From positions 868,001 through 932,000 of the forward strand of contig NZ_JAANIJ010000001.1 of the NCBI RefSeq assembly GCF_011174705.1: a stretch of 64,000 nt of DNA. The letters run 5' to 3'. Made by a program: the position numbers and the translations under genes. A model generated the notes under the pieces. That model worked only from the letters and a program-made list of their open reading frames with translations, did not search any database and had not been told where the DNA came from. Source of the stretch: Tessaracoccus coleopterorum (lineage in GTDB: Bacteria > Actinomycetota > Actinomycetes > Propionibacteriales > Propionibacteriaceae). Of this stretch, positions 11,701 to 21,415 are shown in pieces. The first letter of the stretch is position 1, and every line of letters begins with the position of its first letter.

Positions 11701-13224
11701 TCCAGAAGGTCGCCCCCTGACGGGAGATGGTCGCGACCCGGGTGGCGCTGTTGGTGCGGTAGACGTCGTAGGTGAGGTTGGCGTCGTCCCTGTCGTACAT
11801 CGCGTTGAAGACGACCCGGACCTTGCCGTCACCGATCGGCATCGGCGTGGGCGTTGCGCTGCCCGCGATCACCGGCTTGGCGGTGGGGCCGACGCCGCGC
11901 TTCGGGAACCGGGCGAGGGCCTGCTGGTCCTTGCCGTTGACCCGCGGGAACTCGCCCGCGAGGACCAGGTAGTCACCGTTGCCGCCGATGGTCCAGGCCG
12001 CCTGGCCGGCGGAGGTGTAGCTGCCGAATGCCAGCGTCGGGTACCACTGCTGGATGCCGGTGTAGGGCATGCCGATGAAGTTCCAGCCGTACGCATCGGT
12101 GGTGCTGTAGGTGCCCGTGACCGGGCTGATCCGCTCCGCCAGGGCGTTCTGCCACCGGCTCCGCGGGTTCGTGTCCGGGAAGCCGTCGACCTGGCTGCAG
12201 TTGTGTTCGTGGCCGACGGAGTACAGCACGCCGCCCATCGGGAAGGTCTCGTACGTGTCCCCGAGGCAGTCGTTCATCCAGGTGACGTCCCCGGTGGTGG
12301 GGTCGGCGGAGAACGTTCCCTCGAAGGTTGCACCGGAGCCGAATGCGTAGCCGGAGCCGTAGATGGCCGTGCCGTCGGTGGAGAGGCCGTTGATCGCGCC
12401 GTTGGCACCTGCGGCGCGGAGCCGCTGGTTCGCCGCCCACGGCAGGGTCGCGCCGGTCTGCGCATCCAGGGAGCCCATTCCGTAGGCGCTGACCCCGTTG
12501 AGCGTGGAGAAGGAGCCGCCAGCGATGACCCGTGACTTGTCGGGCGCGGCGACCATCGTCCACACGTAGCCGCTGTCGCCGCCGTCCGGGGCCCAGGTGA
12601 GGAGGTTTCCCGTCTCGGCCGCGTAGGCGGCGAGCAGCTGACGGGGCAGGCCGTTCGACGAGCGGAAGTTGCCGCCCGCGTACACCTTCTGGTCGATCAA
12701 CGCGAACGCCCTGACCTGCCCGTCGGTGCGGGCATTGAACGCCGTCAGGGGCGCTCCCGCCTGCGTGAGGTCGAACGCGGCGATGTGTCCACGCGCGACG
12801 TTGTCGACCGTCGTGAAGTCGCCACCCACGTAGAGCCGCGTGCCCGCCTCGTTGGCGCGGATGATCAGGCCCTGGCCGTTCAGCGAGTGGTTGAACGTGA
12901 CCGGGTTTCCGGTGCGTACGTCGAAGGCGAAGATGTTCTTCGCGTCGACCGACTGTGGGCTGCCCACCGCCGTTCCCGGGGGCGCGCCTTGGAGAACTCA
13001 CCGGTGACGTAGGCGGTGTTGCCCACCACGACGGTGCTCCACACCACGCCGTCCAGCTGCCAGGTCGGCAGCGCCTCGGCGCTCACCGTGGGCGCATCGT
13101 CGGGCAGCGTCGCGGCCTCGGCGGCCTGCGGCACAACAAGTGCGCCGAGACCTGAGACCGCTACGAGCAGAGAGGCCAGGAGACTGGTCAGGTGTCGCCG
13201 CGCGGGCGAAGAGTTCTTACGCAT
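8795..13224 (-). CDS. Giant secreted beta-propeller / LamG / PKD protein, copy 2
   Basis: A reconstructed protein of about 1,475 residues, paralogous to its downstream neighbour. ATG 13224 overlaps the 3' end of the flippase gene and starts a signal peptide ending near AAEAATLPDD. The propeller-like region opens with ALPTWQLDGVVWST, matching ALPTAQINGVVWST in copy 1, and keeps the same order: propeller repeats, Fn3-like segment (YDVYRTNSATRV), LamG domains at about 11550-10880 and 10860-10200, three consecutive PKD domains (YSWNFGDG, YAWNFGDG, YAWAFGDG) and the shared C-terminal domain (AFGRTQTGAWGTADVGGAWT). It differs in having two LamG domains instead of three and its PKD domains together. 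Frameshifts lie near 12980, 11570, 9475 and 9025. It is probably co-transcribed with flippase and lipoprotein genes, which points to a role in assembling or holding the exported polysaccharide. Confidence 0.8.
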
Positions 13225-14478
13225 GGCCGATCCTCAGTTCGGTCGCCCGACGCGCGGGCGATTCCTTGGTCAACGGAGCGAGCACCGCTGCCCGCACCAG
13301 AACGCCACCCACCACGAGACCTGCAGCGAGCACGAACGGCGTCCACGCGGCCGGTTGCCCGGTCGCGAGGACGGTGATGAGAAGGGTGATCGCGAAGGTC
13401 GCGTCGATGACGCGGCAGGCGAACACCCGGCGAGGGGCGCCCTTCACCGCGGCGAGGCTGGCGAAGGGTTGGAAGGAGGCGGAGGCGATCACGTAGGCGA
13501 CCCAGCCCGCGACGGTGAGCGGTTCGACGGAGAAGTCGGGCCCGCTGACGAACCGGCCCAGCGGCTCGGCGAGGACGACGATGACGGACCCGACGAGCAG
13601 GGCGGCGCCCATCATCAGGCAGGAGGCGTGCCATGCGCGGCGACGCAGCTGAACGACCCCGCTGTCCTTGTCCCGGACGTAGGTCGAAAGGAGATACGAA
13701 CCGAGGCCCTGGACGGTGAGGAGGACGGGCGCCACGAGGATCCGCGCACCCTCGACGAGACCGAGGGCAACCCCACCCGCGAACATCGTCACGAGCACCC
13801 GCGACGCCGTCATCATGAGCTGTGGGACGGCCACCTGGGCGCCCCGCCATGCCCGAACGAGCCGACGGCACGCAGGTCGGCCCCCGCAGCGGAGCCAGCC
13901 ACCGCTCCTCACTGGGCAGGAGCAGCACCGCGACCACGATCGCGCACACCTGGCCGAGGATGAGCGCCGCGAAGAACGCCTCGACGCTCACCGTGCCGAA
14001 CGCCGCCACCAGCAGCAGGCTGCCGAGCGCTCCGACGACAGCGACCGAGTCGACCACGACGAGCCGCCAGAACTGCATGACGCCCATGAACACCCGGCGG
14101 AGCAGTTCCTCGAACTGGAATGCCACGAGCGCACCCGCGAACAGCAGCGCCTGCAGCGGTGACAGCAGGGTCGCGGCCATCGCCACCCCGGCCACGACCG
14201 CGCTGGCCAGCCCGAGGATGATGGCCCAACCCTGCAGGGCCCCCGGACCCGCGGGTCTTCGCGGCGGAGGATCACGAGCGAATCGCCGACCATCCCGCTG
14301 GCAAGCGCGGTCGCCAGGATGATCACGCCGAGCGAGAGGCTGATCAGGCCGAGACCCGCCGCGCCGAGCGTCCAGGCTGCGATGATCTGCAGGCCGAAGT
14401 TGCCGACCGCCTGCCACACCTGCGCGACCGCCGCACCCACTGCCCGTGATCTCAGGAGACCCCGACTCCCGTTGCCAT
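13217..14478 (-). CDS. Wzx/MATE-like polysaccharide flippase
   Basis: An integral membrane protein of about 420 residues with roughly 12-14 hydrophobic segments, in the style of polysaccharide-exporting flippases (MOP superfamily). The N-terminus GAAVAQVWQAVGNFGLQIIAAWTLG fits the first helices of that family. It would move undecaprenyl-linked repeat units across the membrane. Frameshifts lie near 14250 and 13890. The start is uncertain. ATG 14478, one base after the lipoprotein stop, needs one extra G in a GGGG run to join the main frame; otherwise GTG 14440 is the first start in frame. It ends with TAA at 13217, overlapping the start of the next secreted-protein gene, so the two are translationally coupled. 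Confidence 0.75.
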
Positions 14479-14479
14479 G

Positions 14480-15172
14480 TCAGTTCAACTCGCCGCTGAA
14501 CACTGCTGAAGTGTGCACGTTGTCGAAGTCGACAACCACGGTGACCTGCGAGCGTGAGGCCTTGGGAACCGCGAATGCGTAGCGCGCGGTGTTGGACCCA
14601 CCCGCGGCGACCTGTCCGGAGAAGTCGGAGACGTCGGCCTCCTCGACATAGACCGGAGCGACCAGCTGGTCGTTCTTGTCGAGCACCGTGACGACCGTGG
14701 TGTCGAGGTTGATGGGTTCCGCACCGCTGTTGACTATCTCGAGCGCCAGGATCGCGTACTGCCTGCCTGGAAACCGACCGGGACCCTCCTTGGTCTCCTC
14801 ACCGAACTCGATGCCGGAGATGCGCAGGGTCACGCCGTCGCTGTAGACCACCTTGTCGGTCGTGTCCGCCGGCTCAGCGGTGGCGGTCGGCTTCGAGGCT
14901 CCGCCGGAGCGCTGCACCTTCGGCAACGGTGTCGGGTCCACCGACACCTTCGTCGGCGGAGCCTCCCCGGAAGGAGCAGGCGCAGGCGCGGACGGCGTCG
15001 CCGTCGGAGGCGTGGTGGCCGGGGCCGGTTCAGGTGAACCTGTCGGGACCCCTGTCTGTGACGTGCCGGGCATCGGCGTCGACGGCGCTGTCCCGTTCCC
15101 CGACGCGGTCGTGCAGCCGCTCAACACCAGGACGGCGATGACGGCCACCACGTGGCGATGGCTGAAACCCAT
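14480..15172 (-). CDS. Lipoprotein with Pro/Thr-rich linker and DUF4352-like domain
   Basis: An intact protein of 230 residues. ATG 15172 is chosen over ATG 15178 because GGGGGAG lies seven bases ahead of it. The signal peptide ends in the lipobox LVLSGC, so Cys becomes the lipid-anchored N-terminus. A linker of about 75 residues rich in Pro, Thr and Ala leads to a beta-sandwich domain of about 120 residues. That domain carries phrases typical of DUF4352 (YAILALEIVNSGAEPINLDTTVVTVLDKND, here cited only as a stretch near residues 145-175). Such domains are usually extracellular and of unknown ligand. It is the first gene of the row running through flippase and the two giant secreted proteins, so it may be part of their surface assembly. 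The function is not established. Confidence 0.75.
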   Translation of the reverse strand: MGFSHRHVVAVIAVLVLSGCTTASGNGTAPSTPMPGTSQTGVPTGSPEPAPATTPPTATPSAPAPAPSGEAPPTKVSVDPTPLPKVQRSGGASKPTATAEPADTTDKVVYSDGVTLRISGIEFGEETKEGPGRFPGRQYAILALEIVNSGAEPINLDTTVVTVLDKNDQLVAPVYVEEADVSDFSGQVAAGGSNTARYAFAVPKASRSQVTVVVDFDNVHTSAVFSGELN

Positions 15173-15397
15173 GTGCATTCTCCCCCGAAGAATACGAGTG
15201 GTGGCGACTACACCACCGGCTCCCTCCCCACGTCACCAGGACACGGTTCGGGTCTCTCGTGGCCGGAGCATAACCCGGCCGTACAACGACTGTCACTAGT
15301 TTTTCGGAACCCGTCGGGCGACGCTCCCCACGTTCAGGTTCCCTGGCCCGCAGCCCGAAAAGTGGCTACAGTTTCGGGCAAAGAGGGGAGGGCCGCC

Positions 15398-16150
15398 ATG
15401 CCTGATCGAGCCACGACAACCAGCTTCTCGGAGGATTTCGCGCGCCTCCGATCGGCGCAGAAGTCCAACTCAGGCGCCCCGATCTACTCCGTGCTCATCA
15501 ACCGTCCCTCGGCCGCCTGCTGGCCGCCGCCGCCCATCAGGCCGGTCTCAAACCAGATCAGGTGACGCTGGTCAGCGCGTTCTTCACCCTCACCGGGATC
15601 GCGTTGATCGCACTGCTGCCACCCGGACCGGTTGCCGCTCTGACGGTCACGTCGGCGCTGGTGCTCGGTTACGCGTTGGACGCCGCGGACGGGCAGCTGG
15701 CGCGGCTCCGGGGCGGGGCAGCCTGACCGGCGAGTGGCTGGACCACGTCATCGACTCGTTCAAGATCGCGACGCTGCACCTGGCGGTGCTGATCGGCATG
15801 TACCGCTTCACCGACCTGGCGCAATGGTGGTACCTCGTGCCGCTGCTGTTCGCCGCCGTCTATGTGGTGCACTTCTTCGGTTTCCTCCTCACGGAGTTGC
15901 TGACCCGCATCGCAGGCCTGCGCCTCGGCCGGCCGCATGCGGCGGCCCGCGGGGCTCGACGCTGGCCTCCCTGCTCAAGCTGCCGACCGACTACGGCATC
16001 CTCGCCGTCTCGTTCCTCCTGCTGGCCTGGCCCGGCGTGTTCGCCTGGGTCTACCTGTTCCTCGCCGTCGCGAACGCCGGCTACACGCTGCTCGTGCTGC
16101 CCGTGTGGATGCGTCGACTCCGCGCGTTGGACGCCGACCTGGCGCGCTGA
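15398..16150 (+). CDS. CDP-alcohol phosphatidyltransferase family membrane enzyme
   Basis: The family signature D-x2-D-G-x2-A-R-x(8)-G-x3-D-x3-D is visible as DAADGQLARLRG followed, after a frameshift, by LTGEWLDHVIDS. Enzymes of this family move a phosphoalcohol from a CDP-linked donor to an acceptor hydroxyl inside the membrane. Several hydrophobic helices follow the motif. ATG 15398 lies after AGGGGAGG. Three frameshifts lie near 15510, 15715 and 15950; the joined product is about 250 residues, normal for the family. The acceptor is unknown. Its place between polysaccharide genes, and a TagD-like cytidylyltransferase 4 kb away, suggest it uses that CDP product rather than CDP-diacylglycerol. 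It converges on the glycosyltransferase gene with one base between stops. Confidence 0.8.
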
Positions 16151-16151
16151 C

Positions 16152-17280
16152 TCACGGTTCGCTCAGACCCAACGCCTCAACCAGGTCGCTGCGGTAGCGC
16201 CGCCGCGAGTAGAGCTCTGCCACCCGCGTCGCATCTCCGGCCGCGCGGGACGTGTACTCCGCCCAGTCGTCCAGGATGCTCACGATCCCATCGGCGACGG
16301 CCGTCGCGTCACCTGGCGGCACCACGATGCGGCTCGTGACCGACTCGGTCGCCTCCATCAGCCCCGGATCCCGCTCACAATCAGCGGCCTGGCGCTGAGC
16401 GCTGCCTCCACCGCGGTGTTGCCGAACGACTCGTCCAGCACGGAGGGGACGATGACCAGGTCCGCATCCTCCAGGAAGCCCCAGACGTCGGCCTGGAATC
16501 CGTGGAAGCGGACCTTCCCGTCGAGGCCGGACTCCGCGACCTGCTGTCTCAGGGTCGACTCGTAGCCCTCGTTACCCGGAAAGACCGCACCCACGAGGTC
16601 CACCGAGACGTCGCGCCCACGTTCGGAGAGGATCCGCGCCGCCTCCAGCACCACGTGTGGCCCCTTCCTGTGGGAGAGCCGGCCCACGTAGAGCACCCGG
16701 GCCGGTGGCGCCGGAACGACACGGGCCGGGGCGAGGGCGGGTGGGCCCACCACCGCGTTGTGGACCACACTCGTGCGTCGCGCAACCGAGGGCGCCGCCC
16801 CACGCAGGACGTCGAGCGTCACCCGCGAGTTGGCCACCACCCGCTGGCAGAGCATCAGGGGTCGATAGAGCGCCGCCCGGAGGACGCGTGAGGTCATGGC
16901 CTCAGCCTCGTGCACGTGGCACACGACCCGCCGCCGGGCGACGCGGGCCAGTACGAACCACAACGGCGCGGTGACCGTGTTGACCAGGATCACCGCGGGC
17001 GAGACCTTCCTCACGAGGCGCCACATCGGCCCCAACCCGCCAACGACTCCCCAACCAACTGGACAAGTCCCTGGGGAGAGCAGCCCCCGGCGCACCACGG
17101 GAACCGGCAGTTCGATGACCGTCGCCCCACATGGGTCATCTCCCGGATGAGGGCCCGGGCCCGGGACGGTCACCACAACCCGGAAACCAGCGTCCACCAG
17201 CGCGCGTGCGCTCTCGAGCGCCATCCGGTCGGAGCCGTACAGGTCGGCCCCGGGTTGGCGATCAGGACCGTAGTGGTCAT
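16152..17280 (-). CDS. Glycosyltransferase, GT4 type
   Basis: A GT-B glycosyltransferase of about 375 residues. The C-terminal half shows the GT4 pattern: RVLYVGRLSHRKGPHVVLEA begins the nucleotide-binding domain, and the E-x7-E region is DESFGNTAVEAAL. ATG 17280 overlaps the stop of the preceding gene (ATGA); the N-terminus reads MTTTVLIANPG, then after a frameshift near 17255 ADLYGSDRMALES. A second break lies near 16360, after RPLIVSGIRG. It should add a sugar to the lipid-linked repeat unit on the cytoplasmic side. Donor and acceptor cannot be read from sequence. It is the last gene of a tightly overlapping five-gene run starting at 21260. Confidence 0.82.
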
Positions 17281-18141
17281 CGGTCCACCCAGTACCTGTC
17301 GACCAGTTCGCGCGTGCTGCGGATGTTCCTGCGCGACGAGGCGCCGAACACGATGGCCTCGATGTTCGGCTGCTCGCACACCCAGGAGATGGCCTCGTCG
17401 GGCGGGATGGCGCCGGACGCGAAGACGGACATCGCCACGGCCCGGAAGTCGTGGGTCTCCAGCGCCTTCCGGTACGCGTCCATGCCGCCGGACATCCGGA
17501 ACCCGATCCTGTTGATGTTGGAGCAGATCAGCGGACTCTCCAGTCCGCGCCGCGCAAGCACCCCGGCGAGCATCGGAAGGTTCATCGTGATGAAACCCGG
17601 CTCCGCCCGTACTTCGACCGGACATGGTCGGCGAAGATCGTGAAGGCCTCGTCGAACCCCATCCCGAGGAGCAGGTCCGTGACGACGTTCTGCAGCCAGA
17701 TCACCGGGGTCGGGAGCCCTCGAACATCTTCATCTCGGCGTCGATGAGAAGCGTGACGACACCCTCGATGTCCTTGCCGACCAGGGAGGAGGTGCCACGC
17801 ATGGCGGCATCCACGAAGCCCGATCCCGGCAGGAAGCGCTTGAGCGCGCCCATCATTCCGTCGGTGGTCACGGCATTTGCGTACTTGTGCGCATACGGCA
17901 TGCCGGGGAACAGTGTGAACTCCGGGTACTCGTCACGGTGGTCGAGGAAGTACCTGGCCACCTCGCCGATGCGGTCATGGGTGGTGCACATGAACGTCCT
18001 GACGCCCTCGTCGTAGGCGTCGCGCAGGACGTCGATGACGGCGTCGTTGCGCTGGAACCTCATCTGCTGGTGCCGCGCCTTCTCCTCCGACATGTGGTTG
18101 ACACCGAAGAACTGATTGTCACCGAAGAGCAGCCGATCCAT
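17277..18141 (-). CDS. Unrecognised protein, possible aldo/keto-reductase-like TIM barrel
   Basis: A reconstructed product of about 288 residues. ATG 18141 overlaps the upstream stop (TGATG), and the end overlaps the next start (ATGA), so it is in the middle of a translationally coupled run. It begins MDRLLFGDNQFFGVNHMSEEKA; later segments (CTTHDRIGEVARYF, EAISWVCEQPNIEAIVFGASSRRNI) recall the strand-helix ends of aldo/keto reductases. I do not see a clear catalytic Tyr/Lys/His set or NADP motif. Frameshifts lie near 17720 and 17605. Placed beside a Gfo/Idh/MocA dehydrogenase, it could act on a sugar or polyol precursor, but this is inference only. It may be a lyase, epimerase or non-enzymatic barrel. 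Confidence 0.6.
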
Positions 18142-19265
18142 CACCCGGCCTCCTTCCCGCTGAAGGCCCGCGCCGCGTCGCGGACGCGGGAGCCGAGTGT
18201 GCGTTTCGTCGGTGCCGCCACGGGTTGCGCCCCTGCCAGGTGGACCGCCGGGCCGCGTCGCGAATCCTCGATCATGGTCTCGATGAGTTTGTCCGTCTCG
18301 ACCGCCGACTCGAACGTGTTGATCCCGTCAGGCCTGCCCGAACCGACCCGCTCGACGAAGTGCGCCAGTTGGGCCGTGTACTCCTCGCCCCGCAGGTAGA
18401 AGTCCACCGGTTCGGTCAGCTCGGTGGTGTACCGGACGTTCCAGCCGCTCTGGTAGCCGGGAGGAAGGGTGGCGTCGTCGCGCAGGTAGACCTGGATCTC
18501 CTGGCGGTCGGCGAAGATCCGGCCGCGGGTGCCCCACAGCGTGATCCTGGTGGTCATCTTCCGGACGGACTCGTCCGACCAGTTGACCGACACGGACACC
18601 GTCTTCCCTCCCGGGTAGTAGAGGGTGGAGCTGACCTCGTCGTCGATCTCGGCCGAGAACACCCGGTTCAGCACCGTCCCCCGACGCCCTCGGGCTGCCC
18701 CAGATACCAGTTGATCAGGTTCAGGGGTGTGCGGCGTAGTCGTAGAGGCAGCCACCGCCCTCAGCGCTCCTACTGCGCCACGTTCCACCCTGCGGCTTCA
18801 GCACCACGGGGCCGTAGGCCTCTGCAAGGCCGTGGGTCACCTCACCGATGGCTCCAGCGGCCAGGAGCCGCTTGACCTCGGCGAACGCCCCGACGAACCG
18901 GTTGTGGTAGCCGACCTGCGTGACGAGTCCCGCGACCGCGCCAGATCCACCAGCTCGTCCCCGTCCACCGCGCGCAGCGTGAACGGTTTCTCGCAGAAGA
19001 CGGAGACATCCGCCTCCAGCAACTGCCTGACCATCGGGTAGTGCAGCCTCGAAGGCGTGGCGACGACGGCGGCGTCGGGTCGCTCCTTCTCCAACAGCTT
19101 CCCGATCGACGGGTAGGTGTTGAGTCCGGTGTACTTCTTCAGCACACCGAGCAGATACCCGGTCGAGTCCACGATGCCGACCACTTCGACGCCGGGCAAT
19201 GCCCGCACCATCGACAGATGGGAGATCCCCATCTTCCCAAGGCCTACCACTGCCACCTTCACCAT
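18141..19265 (-). CDS. Gfo/Idh/MocA family NAD(P)-dependent oxidoreductase
   Basis: An N-terminal Rossmann fold with GLGKMG at residues 8-13, then the family's EKP motif in VFCEKPF, and a C-terminal alpha/beta domain. ATG 19265 is preceded by AAGGAGG. The alternative upstream start would add only a few residues. Two frameshifts (near 18940 and 18705) split it; joined, the length is about 374 residues, normal for the family. These enzymes oxidise, reduce or isomerise sugars, inositols or nucleotide sugars using a bound nicotinamide cofactor. Its stop overlaps the next gene (TGATG). The operon suggests it prepares a modified sugar or polyol for the surface polymer; the exact substrate is not readable. 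Confidence 0.82.
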
Positions 19266-19298
19266 GATTGCCCCCTCCAAGGCAGATGATCCCCCGAT

Positions 19299-20455
19299 TC
19301 ACCGACCGCGGACCCTGTCCAGCAGTTCGCGGTACTGCTCGCCGACCTGCTCCCAGGTCAGTCCTGACCGGTAGCGGCTCCGCGCGGCCTCGCTCATCGC
19401 GGCCAGGCCGCGCCGTGACCCGAGGATCGCGTCAAGTCTGTCAGCTACGTCATCGGCCGTTGCGAAGAACGCCTGATCGGGTCCGGCTGTCCACCGGTTG
19501 TAGGCGTTGTCGTGGGCGAGCACGGGATTACCAGCCCCGAGCGCCTCCACCAGGGACGGGTTGGTGCCCCCGACCGTGTGACCGTGCAGATACAGCGCGC
19601 TGTGGAACCGCAGCGGCTGCACCACGTCGGGGTCGAAGATGGCGCCGAGGAAGACGACCTCGTCCGAGGCGGCCTCCACCACCGCCCGGTGGTAGCCGTC
19701 CTCCTCCGGGCGGTAGTCACCGAGCAGCGCCAGACGGTAGCCGCGTGGCCTGCGGGAGAACCCTCCACGATCTCGAGGATCGAGTTCTCGGGGATGGGCC
19801 GACAGATCAACGTGAGATAACCACCGGGTTCGAGCCCGAGGGCCCGCACCGGGGCCTCGTCGGCCTCGAGCACCTCGTCGGCACCGTAGGCGATCATCGT
19901 GATCTTGCGGCGCGGCGCCCGCGACCACAGGTACTTCTCGATCTCGGGATGGTCGGCGATGAGGTGGTTCCCGAAGAGCGCCGCGAAGCGCTCGTTGATG
20001 TAGAGGATCGCCTGCCTGGTGAAGCCCCACCTCGAGCGTGACCACTCGATGCCGTCCATGTTGATGACCATGGGGATGCGACGCAGCCGCTGCCAGATGT
20101 TGAAGATCCCGGTGTTGTACCCGAACACGAGGTTCACGTCACGGTGCCGGCCTGCGTGCCGCACGCAGATCAGGTCGAACAGGGAGGTTCCCCGCCATCC
20201 GGGCAGGTCCACCGCCACATTGACCCGTTCGATGCCGCGCCACACGTCGTAGGTGATGGGGCCCCTGCCCGGCACCTGACAGTAGATGACCACCCGCCAT
20301 CCCCGTTCCAGCAGGTGCAGCCCCACCTTCTCGGCCGCCGTCTCGAAACCGCCGTAGTTCGCGGGCACCCCGTGGGTGCCGAGGATCCGGACGGTGGGTC
20401 GGGAGTCTGCGACCCCGGGATCGGGCCGTGCGGCCACGGGGTGCTCGGTTGTCAT
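19299..20455 (-). CDS. DUF1972-type glycosyltransferase (rhamnosyltransferase-like)
   Basis: The N-terminus has the DUF1972 hallmark GTHGVPANYGGFETAAEKV at about residues 26-44, as in rhamnosyl- and glucosyltransferases of capsule pathways such as WchF. The second half is a GT4-like nucleotide-sugar domain (LGDYRPEEDGYHRAV, LYLHGHTVGGTNPSLVEALG). One frameshift lies near 19760. ATG 20455 follows GAAGGGC at seven bases. Total length is about 385 residues. It would add one of the first sugars to a lipid-linked acceptor at the inner membrane face; the donor cannot be assigned. It lies 23 bases after the cytidylyltransferase and 33 bases before the Gfo/Idh/MocA gene. Confidence 0.82.
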
Positions 20456-20478
20456 GCAGTGGTGCCCTTCGGTGAGAC

Positions 20479-21260
20479 TCAGCGGCCCGCGAGGATCTGC
20501 CGGAGCGCGGTCGAGGAGGTGTGTTTCGTGTACGGGAAGTAGCGCACGGACGCACCGACGCTGGCCATCTCCTGCTCGAGCAGGTTCCCCTTGTCCGTGC
20601 CCATCCAGTCGTCGCCCTTGAAGAGGACGTCGAACCGGACGCGGTCCCAGACGTCGAGCTTGCTGGTCGAGAAGTCGACCACGACGGCGTCGACGATGCC
20701 GACGGCCGCCACCACCTGTACCCGTTCCTCGAGGCTGACCATCGGCAGGTGACCCTTCGCGGTGAACAGTTCCTCATCCGTGACGACGCCCACCACGAGC
20801 CGGTCGCACAGCTGGCGCGCCCGCTTCAGGATGTTCAGGTGCCCGATGTGGAACCTGTCCCACGCCCCCGGCACGTAGCCGAGCACCCCGCCGGAGGCCG
20901 TGGGCACCGTCTGCACCCAGTCTCCCAGCGGCACGGCGTGCGGCGTGAGGAGCCGGTCGACCCGTGCCGGCCCCACGCCGATGTCCGACCTCGCGAACAC
21001 GACGTCCCTCGGACCGCGCCGCAACGCGTCGCGGGGATCGAAGATGGCGGCGTCCGCGACCTCACGCAGCGCGCCGGCGATCTCGAGTCGCTCATGCGCC
21101 GGGACAACGGGCTCCGCCCCGAGTGCTCACGGACCGCCTCGTCCGAGAGGACCCTGACCTCCAGGCGCTCGGACGCCGCGGCGGCCTGCCGGACGACATC
21201 CACGTCGCCGCCGTTGACAAGGTCGAAGGTTGACAGCAGAAATGCAGTACCCACTTGCAC
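20479..21260 (-). CDS. TagD-like cytidylyltransferase with a degenerate N-terminal half
   Basis: The second half is a clear cytidylyltransferase: GYVPGAWDRFHIGHLNILKRAR carries the HxGH nucleotide-binding motif, and the end (KHTSSTALRQILAGR) has the usual closing STT/STA-type motif. It resembles glycerol-3-phosphate cytidylyltransferase, which makes CDP-glycerol from CTP. The first half resembles a second such domain, but where HxGH should be it has NGGD (STFDLVNGGDVDVV), so it is probably inactive. The start is set at GTG 21260, just after AGGGGA; GTG 21254 is also possible and better spaced. One frameshift lies near 21120. This is the first gene of the minus-strand operon down to 16152. A CDP-linked polyol is the likely product. 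Confidence 0.75.
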
Positions 21261-21366
21261 GATTCCCCTAAGGTGCAACGAGTTACCGATCCCGAGGGAT
21301 CTATCGGGTCACTCTGGCACACCCCACCCGACGGTGAAAGGGGTTCGCGATATTGCCGCGGAGACG

Positions 21367-21404
21367 CGGCGGCGGTCGGGACCGAATGGCCCCGACCGCC
21401 GCCG
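21367..21404. terminator. Perfect 14-bp inverted repeat after the malG-like gene
   Basis: Arms CGGCGGCGGTCGGG and CCCGACCGCCGCCG with a 10-base loop, 12 bases past the permease stop on the minus strand. It separates the sugar ABC operon from the polysaccharide operon that starts at 21260 on the same strand. Confidence 0.7.
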
Positions 21405-21415
21405 GTTCGCCCCGG

